Assembly (NCBI GenBank): GCA_002689655.1
Contig: NZHC01000021.1
Location: 1 to 56,683, forward strand
DNA: 56,683 nt
Reading direction: 5' to 3'
DNA from: Rhodopirellula sp.
Lineage (GTDB): Bacteria > Planctomycetota > Planctomycetia > Pirellulales > Pirellulaceae
Under the pieces are notes generated by a model that was given only the letters and a program-made list of their open reading frames with translations, had not been told where the DNA came from and ran no database searches. This document shows positions 1 through 8,459 of this stretch, in pieces; position 1 is the stretch's first letter, and each line of letters opens with the position of its first letter. Both the position numbers and the translations under genes were made by a program.

Positions 1-60
1 GGGATTCAACTCGGGATTCAACTCGGGATTCAACTCGGGATTCAACTCGGGATTCGCCTC
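1..60 (-). repeat. 12-bp in-frame tandem repeat encoding ELNP
   Basis: Four perfect 12-bp copies (plus strand gggattcaactc) run from 1 to 48, followed by a degenerate copy at 49-60 that encodes EANP. The period keeps the reading frame, so the protein carries an ELNP array of unknown final length because the array runs into the window edge. Confidence 0.95.
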
Positions 61-927
61 TCCAATCTTTGCTTCACCATCCCCGGCACTACCTACGACC
101 GTTTCGCCTAATGAACTGGCTTGTTCAGTTGCATTTTCGGTACCTGCCGTCTGAACGGGGTCAATCAATGGCTTAAAAATCTGCGTCAATGCGTACAACA
201 GAACTGCAGTCAAGCCGAGCGTGACCAACCAAGGCATGATTCGAGAGGAGCGAATCTGTCCGCCATAAACGCCGCTCTCTGACTGAGGATTAGCTGGCCG
301 AGAACCAGCGATCGCGGGTTCCTTATTAGCTGCCTGATCATCAACCAACTCCCTCTGCCTAAGTCTCACGGGGGCAGCCATCACACCCGAGTCTCCAACC
401 CCAACCGGCCTCACAGGCTCCTGAGGGGGTGATAGGGTCAACTCGGAAGACAAAACTTGGCTCGATGGGGCATCAAAACTATTGACGGGCTCAGGAATGG
501 CGAGTGCAGAAAAGCTGCCAGTCTTGTTGCCAACACCTTTCTGCTCACCGGGCAACTGATAAATACGATCACGTAGCACGACGGGCACACTCGCAGGATT
601 CTCCAAAACCATAGTCAGGATCTGGTGACAGGCAGCGGCCTCAGCAAGGTGCGGATCAGAATCAAGACATGCACGCTCAACCTCAGCTACCTGCTCTACG
701 GGCAGCGTGCTATCCAAGTATTCACAAATGACATTCGCTTCCTCAACTGGCCCACGCGCCAACGGCGAGGGGGCGGGTAAGTCAGATTGCGCTAGCAAGC
801 CGCGAATCCGCTGCACCATCTGCGTTGCGAAGCCACTTTCTGCCAACTTTGTCTTCAATAAGTCAGCATCTTGGGGATCCAATGTGTTGTCGAGATACGC
901 CAACAGAGTTCGCAGTGTCAGTCTCAT
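1..927 (-). CDS. Membrane-anchored anti-sigma-like hypothetical protein, C-terminus cut off by window edge
   Basis: This frame is open from an ATG at 927 down to base 1 (309 codons) with no stop, so the C-terminus lies outside the window. The N-terminus begins MRLTLRTLLAYLD and continues with charged helices and a VEEANVICEYLD stretch. This looks like the cytosolic helical part of planctomycete proteins resembling anti-sigma factors. A Pro/Ser-rich linker follows, then one membrane segment near residue 225 (IMPWLVTLGLTAVLLYAL), then an acidic, Ala/Gly-rich outer part ending in ELNP repeats. The expected topology is N-in with a periplasmic tail. I see no catalytic motif. The anti-sigma reading is an inference from architecture; the reality of the gene is well supported by frame length and composition. 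Confidence 0.75.
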   Translation of the reverse strand, partial: MRLTLRTLLAYLDNTLDPQDADLLKTKLAESGFATQMVQRIRGLLAQSDLPAPSPLARGPVEEANVICEYLDSTLPVEQVAEVERACLDSDPHLAEAAACHQILTMVLENPASVPVVLRDRIYQLPGEQKGVGNKTGSFSALAIPEPVNSFDAPSSQVLSSELTLSPPQEPVRPVGVGDSGVMAAPVRLRQRELVDDQAANKEPAIAGSRPANPQSESGVYGGQIRSSRIMPWLVTLGLTAVLLYALTQIFKPLIDPVQTAGTENATEQASSLGETVVGSAGDGEAKIGEANPELNPELNPELNPELNP

Positions 928-1175
928 CAGACAGATCCAGGCAACATGGAAATTCAAAACAGCTGGCACAATACCAACCCACCACTTTATTAGTGACAAT
1001 CAGCCCTCTCAGCCGTGCAAGATTTTTTTCAAAACAGTCAATTTTTCTGAAATCAATTTCACATTCTCTCTCTATAAATGCCCGGCAAGCAGCTGATCGA
1101 TATCATTCCGAGCTACCTAAGAGAGTAACATGTGGGACCGGATGATCCCTCTTTTTTGAATCTCTCCCATCGGAC

Positions 1176-2885
1176 TTGACTTTGACACTCCATTCCCAGC
1201 GGCACACATGCCACACCCGCAAACTGGCGGAGCGAGCGACCAAGCTAAACTTGTTTTTTTCGGTGAGCATTGCTCTCTGGATTGCCGGTCCCGCCTCTTG
1301 TTTGTGCACAATGGGAACGGGGCAGAATCCTTTGCCATCCTCACCAAATGTCCCCGGGGAACTGGATTCTCGTGGTATCCGAGGTTCATTGATCATCTCA
1401 GGCGGCGGTCAACCAGCCCCCATTATCAAAGATCGCTTCCTTGCCTTGGCAGGTAATTCAGAAGCAAAGCTGGTCATCATTCCGACTGCCAGCTTGACTG
1501 CTGATGAGGCAGCCAAAGACCATGCCGCGGCATGGCGAGACGCAAACCTGTCAACGATCACGATCCTACACACAAGGGACCGCATCCGAGCTGATGACCC
1601 TCAATTCGTTGCCCCTTTGAAGTCGGCATCAGCCGTCTGGCTTTCAGGCGGCAGTCAAACGCGTTTGTCCAATGCTTACGTCGGCACGCTTGTTGAAACC
1701 GAGTTGCATGCACTGCTGGCCCGCGGTGGCGTGATCGGTGGCACCTCTGCCGGCGCCGCCATCATGTCACGTGACATGATTGCAAGTGGCAGAAGCGATC
1801 CAAAGATGGGAACCGGATTTGGATTCCTACCTTACAGCATAATTGATCAACACTTTTTGACCCGGAATCGGCAAACGCGATCACTTAAAGCCGTGAAAGA
1901 GCACCCAGGTCGATTTGGGCTTGGGATCGACGAGGGTACAGCAGTGGAAGTTAGCGGCAGACGCATCCGAGTCATTGGAAATTCCACGGTCACCGTGACG
2001 CTCGGCCCCTCTCTTAACCGGGCAGCAAGAACCACCGAAGTTCCCGCGGACGCCATCCTGGACCTTACCAGCCTGAGACGAGCTGCCATCGCCCGAGAGG
2101 GGCCACAGTTTCCCCCCAAGAAAACATCCCCCCCCATCGTTGCCAAGGGAGCATTGCTGATCATTGGCGGAGGTGGCGTCACCCAAAACATGATTGACTG
2201 CTTTGTCGAATCGGCCGGCGGCAAGAAAGCGCATCTGGTAGTGCTCCCCACCGCCATTGAAGATTCAGCAGCGAGACAAAGCGGAATTCCACCGTTTCTG
2301 ACAGAAGAAAATGTCAAAAGCATTACTGTACTACCGCAACGCTGGCGCGATGAAGTCAATGGCCCCGTTTTCACGCACGCACTCGAGAAAGCAACAGGTG
2401 TCTGGTTCGGTGGCGGACGCCAATGGCGGTTCGTCGATGCTTATGAAAACACCAAAGCCGTTGAACTTTTCAATGCAGTGCTGGAACGAGGAGGAATCAT
2501 CGCAGGAAGCTCAGCAGGAGCATCAATTCAAGCAGAGTACATGGTGCGGGGAGACCCACTGGGCAATCAGGTCGTCATGGCAGAAGGTTACGAACATGGC
2601 CTCGGTTTTCTGAAGGGCGTTGCCATTGATCAACACCTAACGCAACGTGATCGCTTGAAGGATTTACGTACAGTCGTAAAACGTTTCCCACAATTGCTGG
2701 GCATCGGGCTTGATGAAAGCACTGGGATTCTGGTGAGAAAGTCGAGAGCGCAGGTGCTAGGGACAAATGCGGTATTTTTTCTCGCACCCGACTCAGATAG
2801 CGAGTTACGTCTCGTAGAAGGGCAGGTCTACGATCTCGAGAAACATCAGGTCAACGAGCCTGCCGTGGACGAAGAAAGCCGGTAA
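1176..2885 (+). CDS. Two-domain peptidase S51 / cyanophycinase-like protein
   Basis: This is a tandem fusion of two peptidase family S51 domains (the cyanophycinase / dipeptidase E fold), about residues 68-260 and 325-525. Each copy keeps the full set of family motifs. The nucleophile elbows are GTSAG (Ser191) and GSSAG (Ser446), the histidines lie in IDQH (His226 and His487), and the acidic residues lie in GIDEGT (Glu253) and GLDEST (Glu514). Family members cleave beta-Asp-Arg or Asp-X peptides. A hydrophobic stretch at residues 26-44 suggests export. The TTG at 1176 is the longest start, and the hydrophobic segment argues for something upstream of the ATG at 1311, but the exact start is unsure. 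Most S51 proteins have one domain, so the duplication with both sites intact is notable. Confidence 0.88.
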   Translation: MTLTLHSQRHTCHTRKLAERATKLNLFFSVSIALWIAGPASCLCTMGTGQNPLPSSPNVPGELDSRGIRGSLIISGGGQPAPIIKDRFLALAGNSEAKLVIIPTASLTADEAAKDHAAAWRDANLSTITILHTRDRIRADDPQFVAPLKSASAVWLSGGSQTRLSNAYVGTLVETELHALLARGGVIGGTSAGAAIMSRDMIASGRSDPKMGTGFGFLPYSIIDQHFLTRNRQTRSLKAVKEHPGRFGLGIDEGTAVEVSGRRIRVIGNSTVTVTLGPSLNRAARTTEVPADAILDLTSLRRAAIAREGPQFPPKKTSPPIVAKGALLIIGGGGVTQNMIDCFVESAGGKKAHLVVLPTAIEDSAARQSGIPPFLTEENVKSITVLPQRWRDEVNGPVFTHALEKATGVWFGGGRQWRFVDAYENTKAVELFNAVLERGGIIAGSSAGASIQAEYMVRGDPLGNQVVMAEGYEHGLGFLKGVAIDQHLTQRDRLKDLRTVVKRFPQLLGIGLDESTGILVRKSRAQVLGTNAVFFLAPDSDSELRLVEGQVYDLEKHQVNEPAVDEESR

Positions 2886-3062
2886 CGACGACTTGAGCCG
2901 CTGCGCATTGTGCCATGCCCATACAAACCAACCATCCTGCCCTCAGGCGTGGCTGAGATGCTGAAAAAAGCCTTGCAAAGGTCCACAGTACGGATGAACC
3001 TTAGTTTCTTTATGAATACCTTTTTGGTTTGCCTGCCCCAACTGGGTCTCCAGCGGTGAGTT

Positions 3063-3464
3063 ATGATCACAATCACATCCTCCTCAACCTCGAACGCCGA
3101 TGTTCCTGCGGTTTTACAAGTTGCCGGCCGTCTCGATTCGCAAGCCTCTGCCGCATTGCTTGGATCCGTACAAAGACTGATCGAGGAAGAGAAGCATGAA
3201 ATCATCATGGATTTTAATAAGCTCGAAATCGTGTCCAGCGAGGGCTTGGCTGCCTTGGTTCAGTCCAAGAGCCAATTAAGAAGACTCAATGGCGCCCTGC
3301 GACTCGCAAACTTACATGGAGCAGCTCTCGAGGTATTTCAGTTGGTGCACTTTGATCGCCTCTTCGATTTACATCCCAACATTGAAGAAGCGGTCGAGCA
3401 GTTTGCGACGGATCGCAAAAAAAACACCTCTGACGAGCGCGATGATGGCCTTCCCGGCGACTGA
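3063..3464 (+). CDS. STAS-domain protein (anti-sigma factor antagonist-like)
   Basis: This 133-residue protein is a single STAS domain of the SpoIIAA/RsbV type. It has beta strands at the N-terminus (ITITSSS), the GRLDSQASA helix start, then IIMDFNKLEIVSSEGL, where Ser58/Ser59 sit at the position of the serine that partner kinases phosphorylate. The C-terminal FQLVHFDRLFDLHPNIEEAV matches the usual end of the domain. Family members switch partners between an anti-sigma kinase and a phosphatase. No kinase gene is adjacent; the nearest is at 6.1-6.7 kb on the other strand. The gene stands alone between an S51 peptidase and tRNA genes. Confidence 0.88.
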   Translation: MITITSSSTSNADVPAVLQVAGRLDSQASAALLGSVQRLIEEEKHEIIMDFNKLEIVSSEGLAALVQSKSQLRRLNGALRLANLHGAALEVFQLVHFDRLFDLHPNIEEAVEQFATDRKKNTSDERDDGLPGD

Positions 3465-3588
3465 ACGACATGCGTCTGAATCGAATTCCAAGCCCGAAAT
3501 CGAACCAGGGATGGCACCATCAATCTGCCCATTGTCACTGGCCAAATTGCGGTGACTCGCAGGCACGCTTTCCCAAAGTCTCTCCCAG

Positions 3589-3655
3589 AGCCGCGACATT
3601 CCCAAAGCCGCGACATTCCCAAAGCCGCGACATTCCCAGAGCCTCGATATGACGG
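3589..3655. repeat. 17-bp tandem repeat, three copies plus a degenerate fourth
   Basis: The unit agccgcgacattcccaa is repeated at 3589-3605, 3606-3622 and 3623-3639 (last base changed), and a degraded fourth copy follows. The 17-bp period is not a multiple of three and no credible gene covers it, so it is an intergenic repeat. It fills much of the otherwise empty stretch between the STAS gene and tRNA-Lys. Confidence 0.9.
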
Positions 3656-3848
3656 GAGGCATCCTGTACCCAACAACCAGCGAGCGATAGAAAGAGCTCT
3701 CAGAAAAAGGCAGCAGCCCCGATCGCAAGCAGGCGTTTCGCAAATAGTGGCTCCCCTCTCGAAGAGGAATCTGCGACTCCTGAACCCAAGCATACCCGAG
3801 CGGCGGACAGACAGAGCCCGCGACGCCGAATGAGTGTTAGAAAAGAAG

Positions 3849-3921
<73 letters not shown>

Positions 3922-3992
3922 GGGAAGATGCAAAACCATCTCCCTTTGAACCGCGACCATCGTGCCAAAACAACGACAGCGCGGATTTCAAA

Positions 3993-4081
3993 CGGAGCGG
4001 ACAGGATTTGAACCTGCGGAGCCGGTTGCCCGGCTCACCGATTTAGCAAACCGGCGCTTTCGACCACTCAGCCACCGCTCC
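3993..4081 (-). tRNA. tRNA-Ser (anticodon GCT)
   Basis: This is a type II tRNA with a long variable arm (AGCCGGGCAACCGGCT pairs with itself). The acceptor stem is GGAGCGG with CCGCTCC and discriminator G. The anticodon loop TTGCTAA gives GCT, reading AGC/AGU. The T loop is TTCAAAT. It sits upstream of tRNA-Lys in the direction of transcription. Confidence 0.96.
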
Positions 4082-4518
4082 TTGCATCGGTTAGGTTGAA
4101 CGTGTGAACCATCGCTTCAAAAACGATCACTTCACAATCTCAACGGGCGTGATTGTGCTGCAAACCGGCAGTTCACGCAACCCTCCGTTTATCGCCTCAT
4201 CAAAACTTCCACATTAAACGATTTTCACGGGTTTTTCGCATTTCTAATCGCGAAGATCTGGATTCGCCCCAACAATCAAGAATTGCCTCCCGAAAAAAAT
4301 AGAGACATCGACAGCCAAACAGGTGCGCGCCATCAAATTTCCAAAGGGTGTACACTTCTGCCAACGGAGCCAAGTCATTGCGTAAAATATCAAAGAATTC
4401 AGAAGGTAGCGGCAAACAAAGCCACAACACGCCACACGCAGGCCATCACCGTGCCGAAATTTCTGGAGGCAATCATCGCCATGACGCGAACCCGTCGGAT
4501 AGCCCACGACCTGAAGCT
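4082..4518. other. Intergenic stretch with a possible short leader frame before apbE
   Basis: No credible gene is visible. The only thing of note is a 13-codon frame starting with the ATG at 4481, preceded by TGGAGG. It ends TGA at 4520-4522 and so overlaps the proposed GTG start of apbE (GTGA). It could be a coupling leader or chance. Confidence 0.4.
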
Positions 4519-5499
4519 GTGAGCGAATCAGCAATACTCACTGAAGTCACCCGCAAGGCAATGGCGACAGAATTCGCGATTCTGCTGCCCCCTCAGAGCT
4601 TGGATTCTGTTGAATTAGCTGTCACCACTCTCGAAAGGCTTGATCAAATTGAGCAGACCCTGACCATTTACAACGATGGCAGTGAGATCTCTAAAATCAA
4701 CCGAATTGCTGGCCAGAAGCCCGTGCCCGCCTCGTACCCCACCTTTCAACTCATCGAACGGGCACAGCAATGGAGCCAACGGACTCGAGGCGCATTCGAC
4801 ATCACCGCAGGCCCTCTCGTGAAAGCTTGGGGATTCACCGAACGAAGCGGCAGAAAACCTTCTGCTGACGAGGTCAACACCGCACTTGGGAAAGTCGGCT
4901 ACCAACACCTGAACCTGAATCGAGAACATCGAACAGTTCAATTCGACTCACCCGAAATGTCAATCAACTTGGGTGGAATCGGCAAGGGAGACGCATTGGA
5001 TCAAATCGCAGACGAACTGCGTCGCGGGGGGCTAGACGATTTTCTTCTGCATGGAGGCAGCAGCAGCGTGCTGGCAGCAGGTGACCAAACAGCCAACAGT
5101 GGCTTGGGATGGGCGATAGGCATTGCCCATCCCTCAAAACCAAAGCGAAGACTCGCTGGCGTGCGACTGCGAAATCAAGCCCTCGCGACCAGTGGCTCCG
5201 GCAAACAGTTCTTTCACCACCGTGGCAAGCGATACGGTCACGTCATTGATCCGAGAACGGGCTTTCCTGCGGGAGACCTAGCATCACTGACCGTGATCAT
5301 GAACTCAGCAGCTGACGCTGATGCCTGCGGCACAGGCCTCTTTGTAGCAGGCACAAATGAAATGGAAACACTCAGTAGTGAGCCTTGGTTTCCACCTGCT
5401 GTGCTGATTCGCAACGGGAAGCGGCAGGACGAGGTTACCGTCAGCTGCATGGGTGAAATCGAGTGGGCAGACCCACCGCTCGACCAACTCAAGCCGTAA
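4519..5499 (+). CDS. apbE: FAD:protein FMN transferase (ApbE family)
   Basis: ApbE enzymes move FMN from FAD onto a Thr of target proteins, typically subunits of RNF/NQR-type redox pumps. The sequence shows the family landmarks: AMATEFAILLP near the N-terminus, a GAFDITAGPLVKAWGF block, the INLGGIGKGDALDQI motif, the LLHGGSSSVLAAG flavin loop, and YGHVIDPRTGFPA, which holds the metal/FAD-binding Asp and Thr. The frame is open upstream to an ATG at 4348, but that extension is Ser/His/Asn-rich and unlike the family, so I prefer the GTG at 4519 (326 residues, normal for ApbE). No lipobox or signal peptide is seen, so it is probably cytoplasmic or exported by another route. No RNF/NQR genes are present in the window. 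Confidence 0.88.
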   Translation: MSESAILTEVTRKAMATEFAILLPPQSLDSVELAVTTLERLDQIEQTLTIYNDGSEISKINRIAGQKPVPASYPTFQLIERAQQWSQRTRGAFDITAGPLVKAWGFTERSGRKPSADEVNTALGKVGYQHLNLNREHRTVQFDSPEMSINLGGIGKGDALDQIADELRRGGLDDFLLHGGSSSVLAAGDQTANSGLGWAIGIAHPSKPKRRLAGVRLRNQALATSGSGKQFFHHRGKRYGHVIDPRTGFPAGDLASLTVIMNSAADADACGTGLFVAGTNEMETLSSEPWFPPAVLIRNGKRQDEVTVSCMGEIEWADPPLDQLKP

Positions 5500-5786
5500 A
5501 TCATCGTATTTTGAGGCAACAACAATGCCTGAGATGCGGTACGGCGCCAGCCAAAACCGTCTCGTTTCGCTGCCAGTGCATTCCCAACCAAAAGTATGTT
5601 TCACGCCCGTGCTACTCACCGCGCATGATCGATCTGGACTTGTGTGCGTAAACCCTCTACAAGCCAAGCAAGAGGTCGGTTACTTACTCACATTGATAAC
5701 GATCGCTAACGCAGGCCAGCCCGAAAATGGGCTGGAAACTTGAACTGGCCCCTGAGATCAAGATTGATCAGGAATCGTGCAGCAAA

Positions 5787-6023
5787 ATGAATGTTAATTT
5801 CTTTGAATGGATTCGCGAGGGCGTTCGAAAATCCGTGTTGCTGGGTGTCAGTGATGCCATTGAGCAAATTGGTGCCCCCAATGATTCAGAACAGTTGCAC
5901 CCCAACCTTTCTGCCATGCTACAAGAAACACCGAAGCCGAAGAAAAGCCGAGCAAGCAGCGGCCGAAAGAGGCTTGGAAAGTCACTCAAAGATATGGAAG
6001 TGGTTCCCACTGAAACGAAATGA
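5787..6023 (+). CDS. Small hypothetical protein, planctomycete type
   Basis: This 78-residue protein starts MNVNFFEWIREGVRKSVL and has a helical N-terminal half (SVLLGVSDAIEQIG) followed by a Lys/Arg/Ser-rich tail (KPKKSRASSGRKRLGKSL). The frame is open further upstream to 5727, but the N-terminus at 5787 looks natural. I recall similar short proteins in planctomycete genomes but know no function. The basic tail could bind nucleic acid; that is a guess. It is convergent with the histidine kinase gene. Confidence 0.6.
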   Translation: MNVNFFEWIREGVRKSVLLGVSDAIEQIGAPNDSEQLHPNLSAMLQETPKPKKSRASSGRKRLGKSLKDMEVVPTETK

Positions 6024-6075
6024 CTGCCTGGCTTCTGGAAGCGAACATACGTTCTACCCCAGAGGCGATGAACAA

Positions 6076-6744
6076 TCAGCCCGCTAAGGGCACAAGCAAA
6101 ACCACAGTCGTCGGCCCACCGTTTGCCGAATTAATTTCTAACGTTCCAGATATCAATTCCGCTCGACAGCGCATGGCCCGAATCCCAAAGTGGCCACTGG
6201 GAACCCGGCTAAACTCAAAGCCTTTGCCATTATCGAAAATCGCAATCTCAAGTGCCTGCGTCTGCTTCCGCCCGCTGACAACCACCTCTGTCGCCTGTCC
6301 ATGCTGTAACGCATTTCGAATCGCCTCCAACACTATGCGATAGGCGGCGCAAGCAATGGGATGGCCAACGTCGTTCAGAACAGGATCGATGTCCCAATCA
6401 ACCCGGCTGCTCCATTCTGGAAACAGCCGATGAATCGTCTCACCAACAGCGGCCTGCCAATCGCAATGATCCAAATCGGGGGGGTAGGCCGCAGTAAGTA
6501 GGCTGCGACTAGCCTCCATGGCTTCATCCAGCCACCGTGAAAGCTGGCCAAGAACCGGAGCAAACTCGCTTTCGTCCGTCGGTTGCGGAGCCTGCTCGCT
6601 TCTCAGTGCCAGCTTATCGCGAAGATTGGCGACAGAAGCAGAAGCAGCGAAGAGGAGCGGAATCACACCATCATGTAATTCGTTGCCGAACTGGGCACGC
6701 TCAAGCTCTACTAACTCGTCCGCTAATTCCCTGTCATCAGACAA
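6076..6744 (-). CDS. Histidine kinase, NarL/UhpB (HisKA_3) type, soluble
   Basis: A short (222-residue) kinase core without a membrane or sensor domain. The HisKA_3 dimerisation helix contains NELHDGVIPL with phospho-acceptor His24. The ATP-binding domain has the N box EAIRNALQHG (Asn144), the G1 box DNGKGF (171-176) and the G2 box GHFGIRAM (184-191). Kinases of this class usually phosphorylate NarL-type regulators, and none is adjacent. The start is a TTG at 6744 with GGAG eight bases upstream; a nearby ATG in another frame stops after five codons. The lack of a sensor region suggests it takes its input from a partner, and the STAS gene 180 bp upstream on the same strand is a candidate. Confidence 0.85.
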   Translation of the reverse strand: MSDDRELADELVELERAQFGNELHDGVIPLLFAASASVANLRDKLALRSEQAPQPTDESEFAPVLGQLSRWLDEAMEASRSLLTAAYPPDLDHCDWQAAVGETIHRLFPEWSSRVDWDIDPVLNDVGHPIACAAYRIVLEAIRNALQHGQATEVVVSGRKQTQALEIAIFDNGKGFEFSRVPSGHFGIRAMRCRAELISGTLEINSANGGPTTVVLLVPLAG

Positions 6745-6925
6745 GACAGCACTCCGCGACGCGTGACAGCATGGTCAGCCAATTGCACCAAAGGCTGTTA
6801 CAATGCGGGATTCCCTTGCGATAGACAAAAGCGAGAGAAACCGACAGCATTCCTACAATGACAACAAATCAACGATTCTGTCAGTTGAAAGAACCGCAAG
6901 TAGAACACCATCCAGCGGACAAGGA

Positions 6926-7291
6926 TCAACCGAACCACTTCTTCTTGTCGAAGCTGGCGAGCCCTTTTTCCTCCGCACCCTGAATATCGAACAGTTTATT
7001 CAGTTTGGTTATTTTAAACACTTCGAGAACGTTCGGCGAAACTTCACAGAACTTGAGAGTAACCTCTTTTGCTTTGCAGCCCTTATTCAGCATCACCAAC
7101 TTGGTGATCATCGCAGACGACATGAAAGTCACACCGCGAAAGTTCAAAAGCAACTTCTTATGGATCGCCTGGGGAACTGCGTCTTGCAATTCTTTCCCAA
7201 CCTGCTCGATCCTTTGGCTATCGAGAATCTTGCTGTCGGTAAAGCCGACCACAAGAACCTCACCATTGATTTGTGTAGTAATAGCCGCCAT
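6926..7291 (-). CDS. STAS-domain protein (anti-sigma factor antagonist-like)
   Basis: This 121-residue protein is a single STAS domain. The strand KLLLNFRGVTFMSSAM carries the usual Ser pair (Ser58/Ser59), and CEVSPNVLEVFKITKLNKLF matches the last helix and strand of SpoIIAA-type domains. The acidic residue before the serines is replaced (TFMSSAM), which is common among planctomycete STAS proteins. It lies just upstream of, and on the same strand as, the HisKA_3 kinase, so the two may be co-transcribed. The start is ATG at 7291. Confidence 0.88.
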   Translation of the reverse strand: MAAITTQINGEVLVVGFTDSKILDSQRIEQVGKELQDAVPQAIHKKLLLNFRGVTFMSSAMITKLVMLNKGCKAKEVTLKFCEVSPNVLEVFKITKLNKLFDIQGAEEKGLASFDKKKWFG

Positions 7292-7471
7292 GGCAGATTC
7301 ATTCCAAAGTTTCAGGGGAGGCTGGGCGGTTCTTCCTGCCCAAGTTCTTTCTAGAGAATATCACCCGAGCCAACTATTTGCAATTCACTCGGTAGAAACA
7401 GTCAGAACGCAAAATTCACTTGCGCAAAACCCGCATACGATCGCATGACCGCTTCGTTTATATTCTAGCAC

Positions 7472-7729
7472 CTAATCGCGGAGCTGTCGGAGAATCCAAG
7501 ACCGGTTCCTGTTCTGCCCAGCAGGGATCCCTCGCATTCGCGTCATTCCCTGAACAATCATCCCATCAGTTATAACTGGAGCGCTTGAAACGCCCCATCG
7601 CTTTCCTCTAATCAGTTTGTGCTGCACCACGCCCAAAGGGGTTAGATTAGCCGGACAAAACCCACCATAAGACACCACCAGAAAATCGCCCGGTGCAAGG
7701 GGCGTGTTTAGTTTCCCAGGGACTTTCAC
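7472..7729 (-). CDS. Small hypothetical protein, last gene of the ATPase operon
   Basis: An 85-residue frame with a GTG start, 10 bp after the stop of the preceding gene. It contains a Gly/Val/Pro-rich core (APGDFLVVSYGGFCP, GVSSAPVITDGMIVQG) that suggests a small beta fold, and a basic C-terminus. No family is recognised. The tight spacing and same strand support its being the fifth cistron of the operon, but a short frame like this could be spurious. Confidence 0.45.
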   Translation of the reverse strand: MKVPGKLNTPLAPGDFLVVSYGGFCPANLTPLGVVQHKLIRGKRWGVSSAPVITDGMIVQGMTRMRGIPAGQNRNRSWILRQLRD

Positions 7730-7739
7730 ACTCGAACGA

Positions 7740-8459
7740 TCAAGGGTCCAACTGATCTAGCTGGTCAATCAAAGCATCCAAATCATGGTCATCATGATCA
7801 GAATCAGGGAAAACCTCCGAAGCACGCTTCGAAGGAGGATCAATCTTATTTTGCTTAAGTGATTGAGTCTGAGCTTGTTGTGGCAAGCTGCCATCCTTGG
7901 CGGCATCGTTCGATCGGATATGCCCTGCTTGAGCAGTGATCGACGTCGCCCCCCTAGCTTCCTCTGAAACCAGCCCCGGCTTTGCAGACTGCACAGACTC
8001 GTCAGCCTGAGGGCGTTTTATGATTGGAGCGAGAGAAAAGGTCCGAACTGCTCTGGCCTCATTCAAAGCGGTGAGGGCAGAGACAACCGCCTCAGCAGTC
8101 GTAAATTCCGTCAGATTGAACAAGTAAAGTTTACGTGGCTGCGTAGCAAAATGCACCGAATCTGCCACAGCATCTGCATCAGCCGCATGCTGCGTTCTTG
8201 ATCCGTCAACCCCAATGGCTTTGAGTGATTCATGCGTCACTTCCGGCAGTCTCCAGTCGAGAACGGCAACATCGCCTCCCAGCGAGGATAGAGTCAGCCG
8301 ATCTGTTGAGGTTTCACGCAAGCTATCCAAAGGTGCAACGAGGATCAGGTCGATCCCACTGAGACCGATCAACTCTCCCACAACACCTTGGGCTACACGC
8401 TCAGCGACGGGAGTCGCTGGCGTGCTGTGAACCATGACCACTGACAATCGAACCGCCAT
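7740..8459 (-). CDS. Hypothetical protein with acidic tail, fourth gene of the ATPase operon
   Basis: A 239-residue protein. The N-terminal half is an alpha/beta domain with alternating strands (LSVVMVHST, GIDLILVAPLDSL, GGDVAVLDWRL, RKLYLFNLTEF). A Gln/Ser-rich linker follows, then an Asp-rich end (DSDHDDHDLDALIDQLDQLD). The ATG at 8459 has AAGGA eight bases upstream. It overlaps the ATPase gene by 59 bp, so the two are likely translationally coupled. The domain resembles a Rossmann-like or polysaccharide-tyrosine-kinase-related fold only in strand pattern; I do not assign a function. The acidic tail may be a docking element. Confidence 0.7.
   Translation of the reverse strand: MAVRLSVVMVHSTPATPVAERVAQGVVGELIGLSGIDLILVAPLDSLRETSTDRLTLSSLGGDVAVLDWRLPEVTHESLKAIGVDGSRTQHAADADAVADSVHFATQPRKLYLFNLTEFTTAEAVVSALTALNEARAVRTFSLAPIIKRPQADESVQSAKPGLVSEEARGATSITAQAGHIRSNDAAKDGSLPQQAQTQSLKQNKIDPPSKRASEVFPDSDHDDHDLDALIDQLDQLDP

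Noticed and set aside
3338-3833. Frames crossing the 17-bp repeat
   Set aside because: They only exist because the repeat is open in several frames; the period would break the frame in any real gene.
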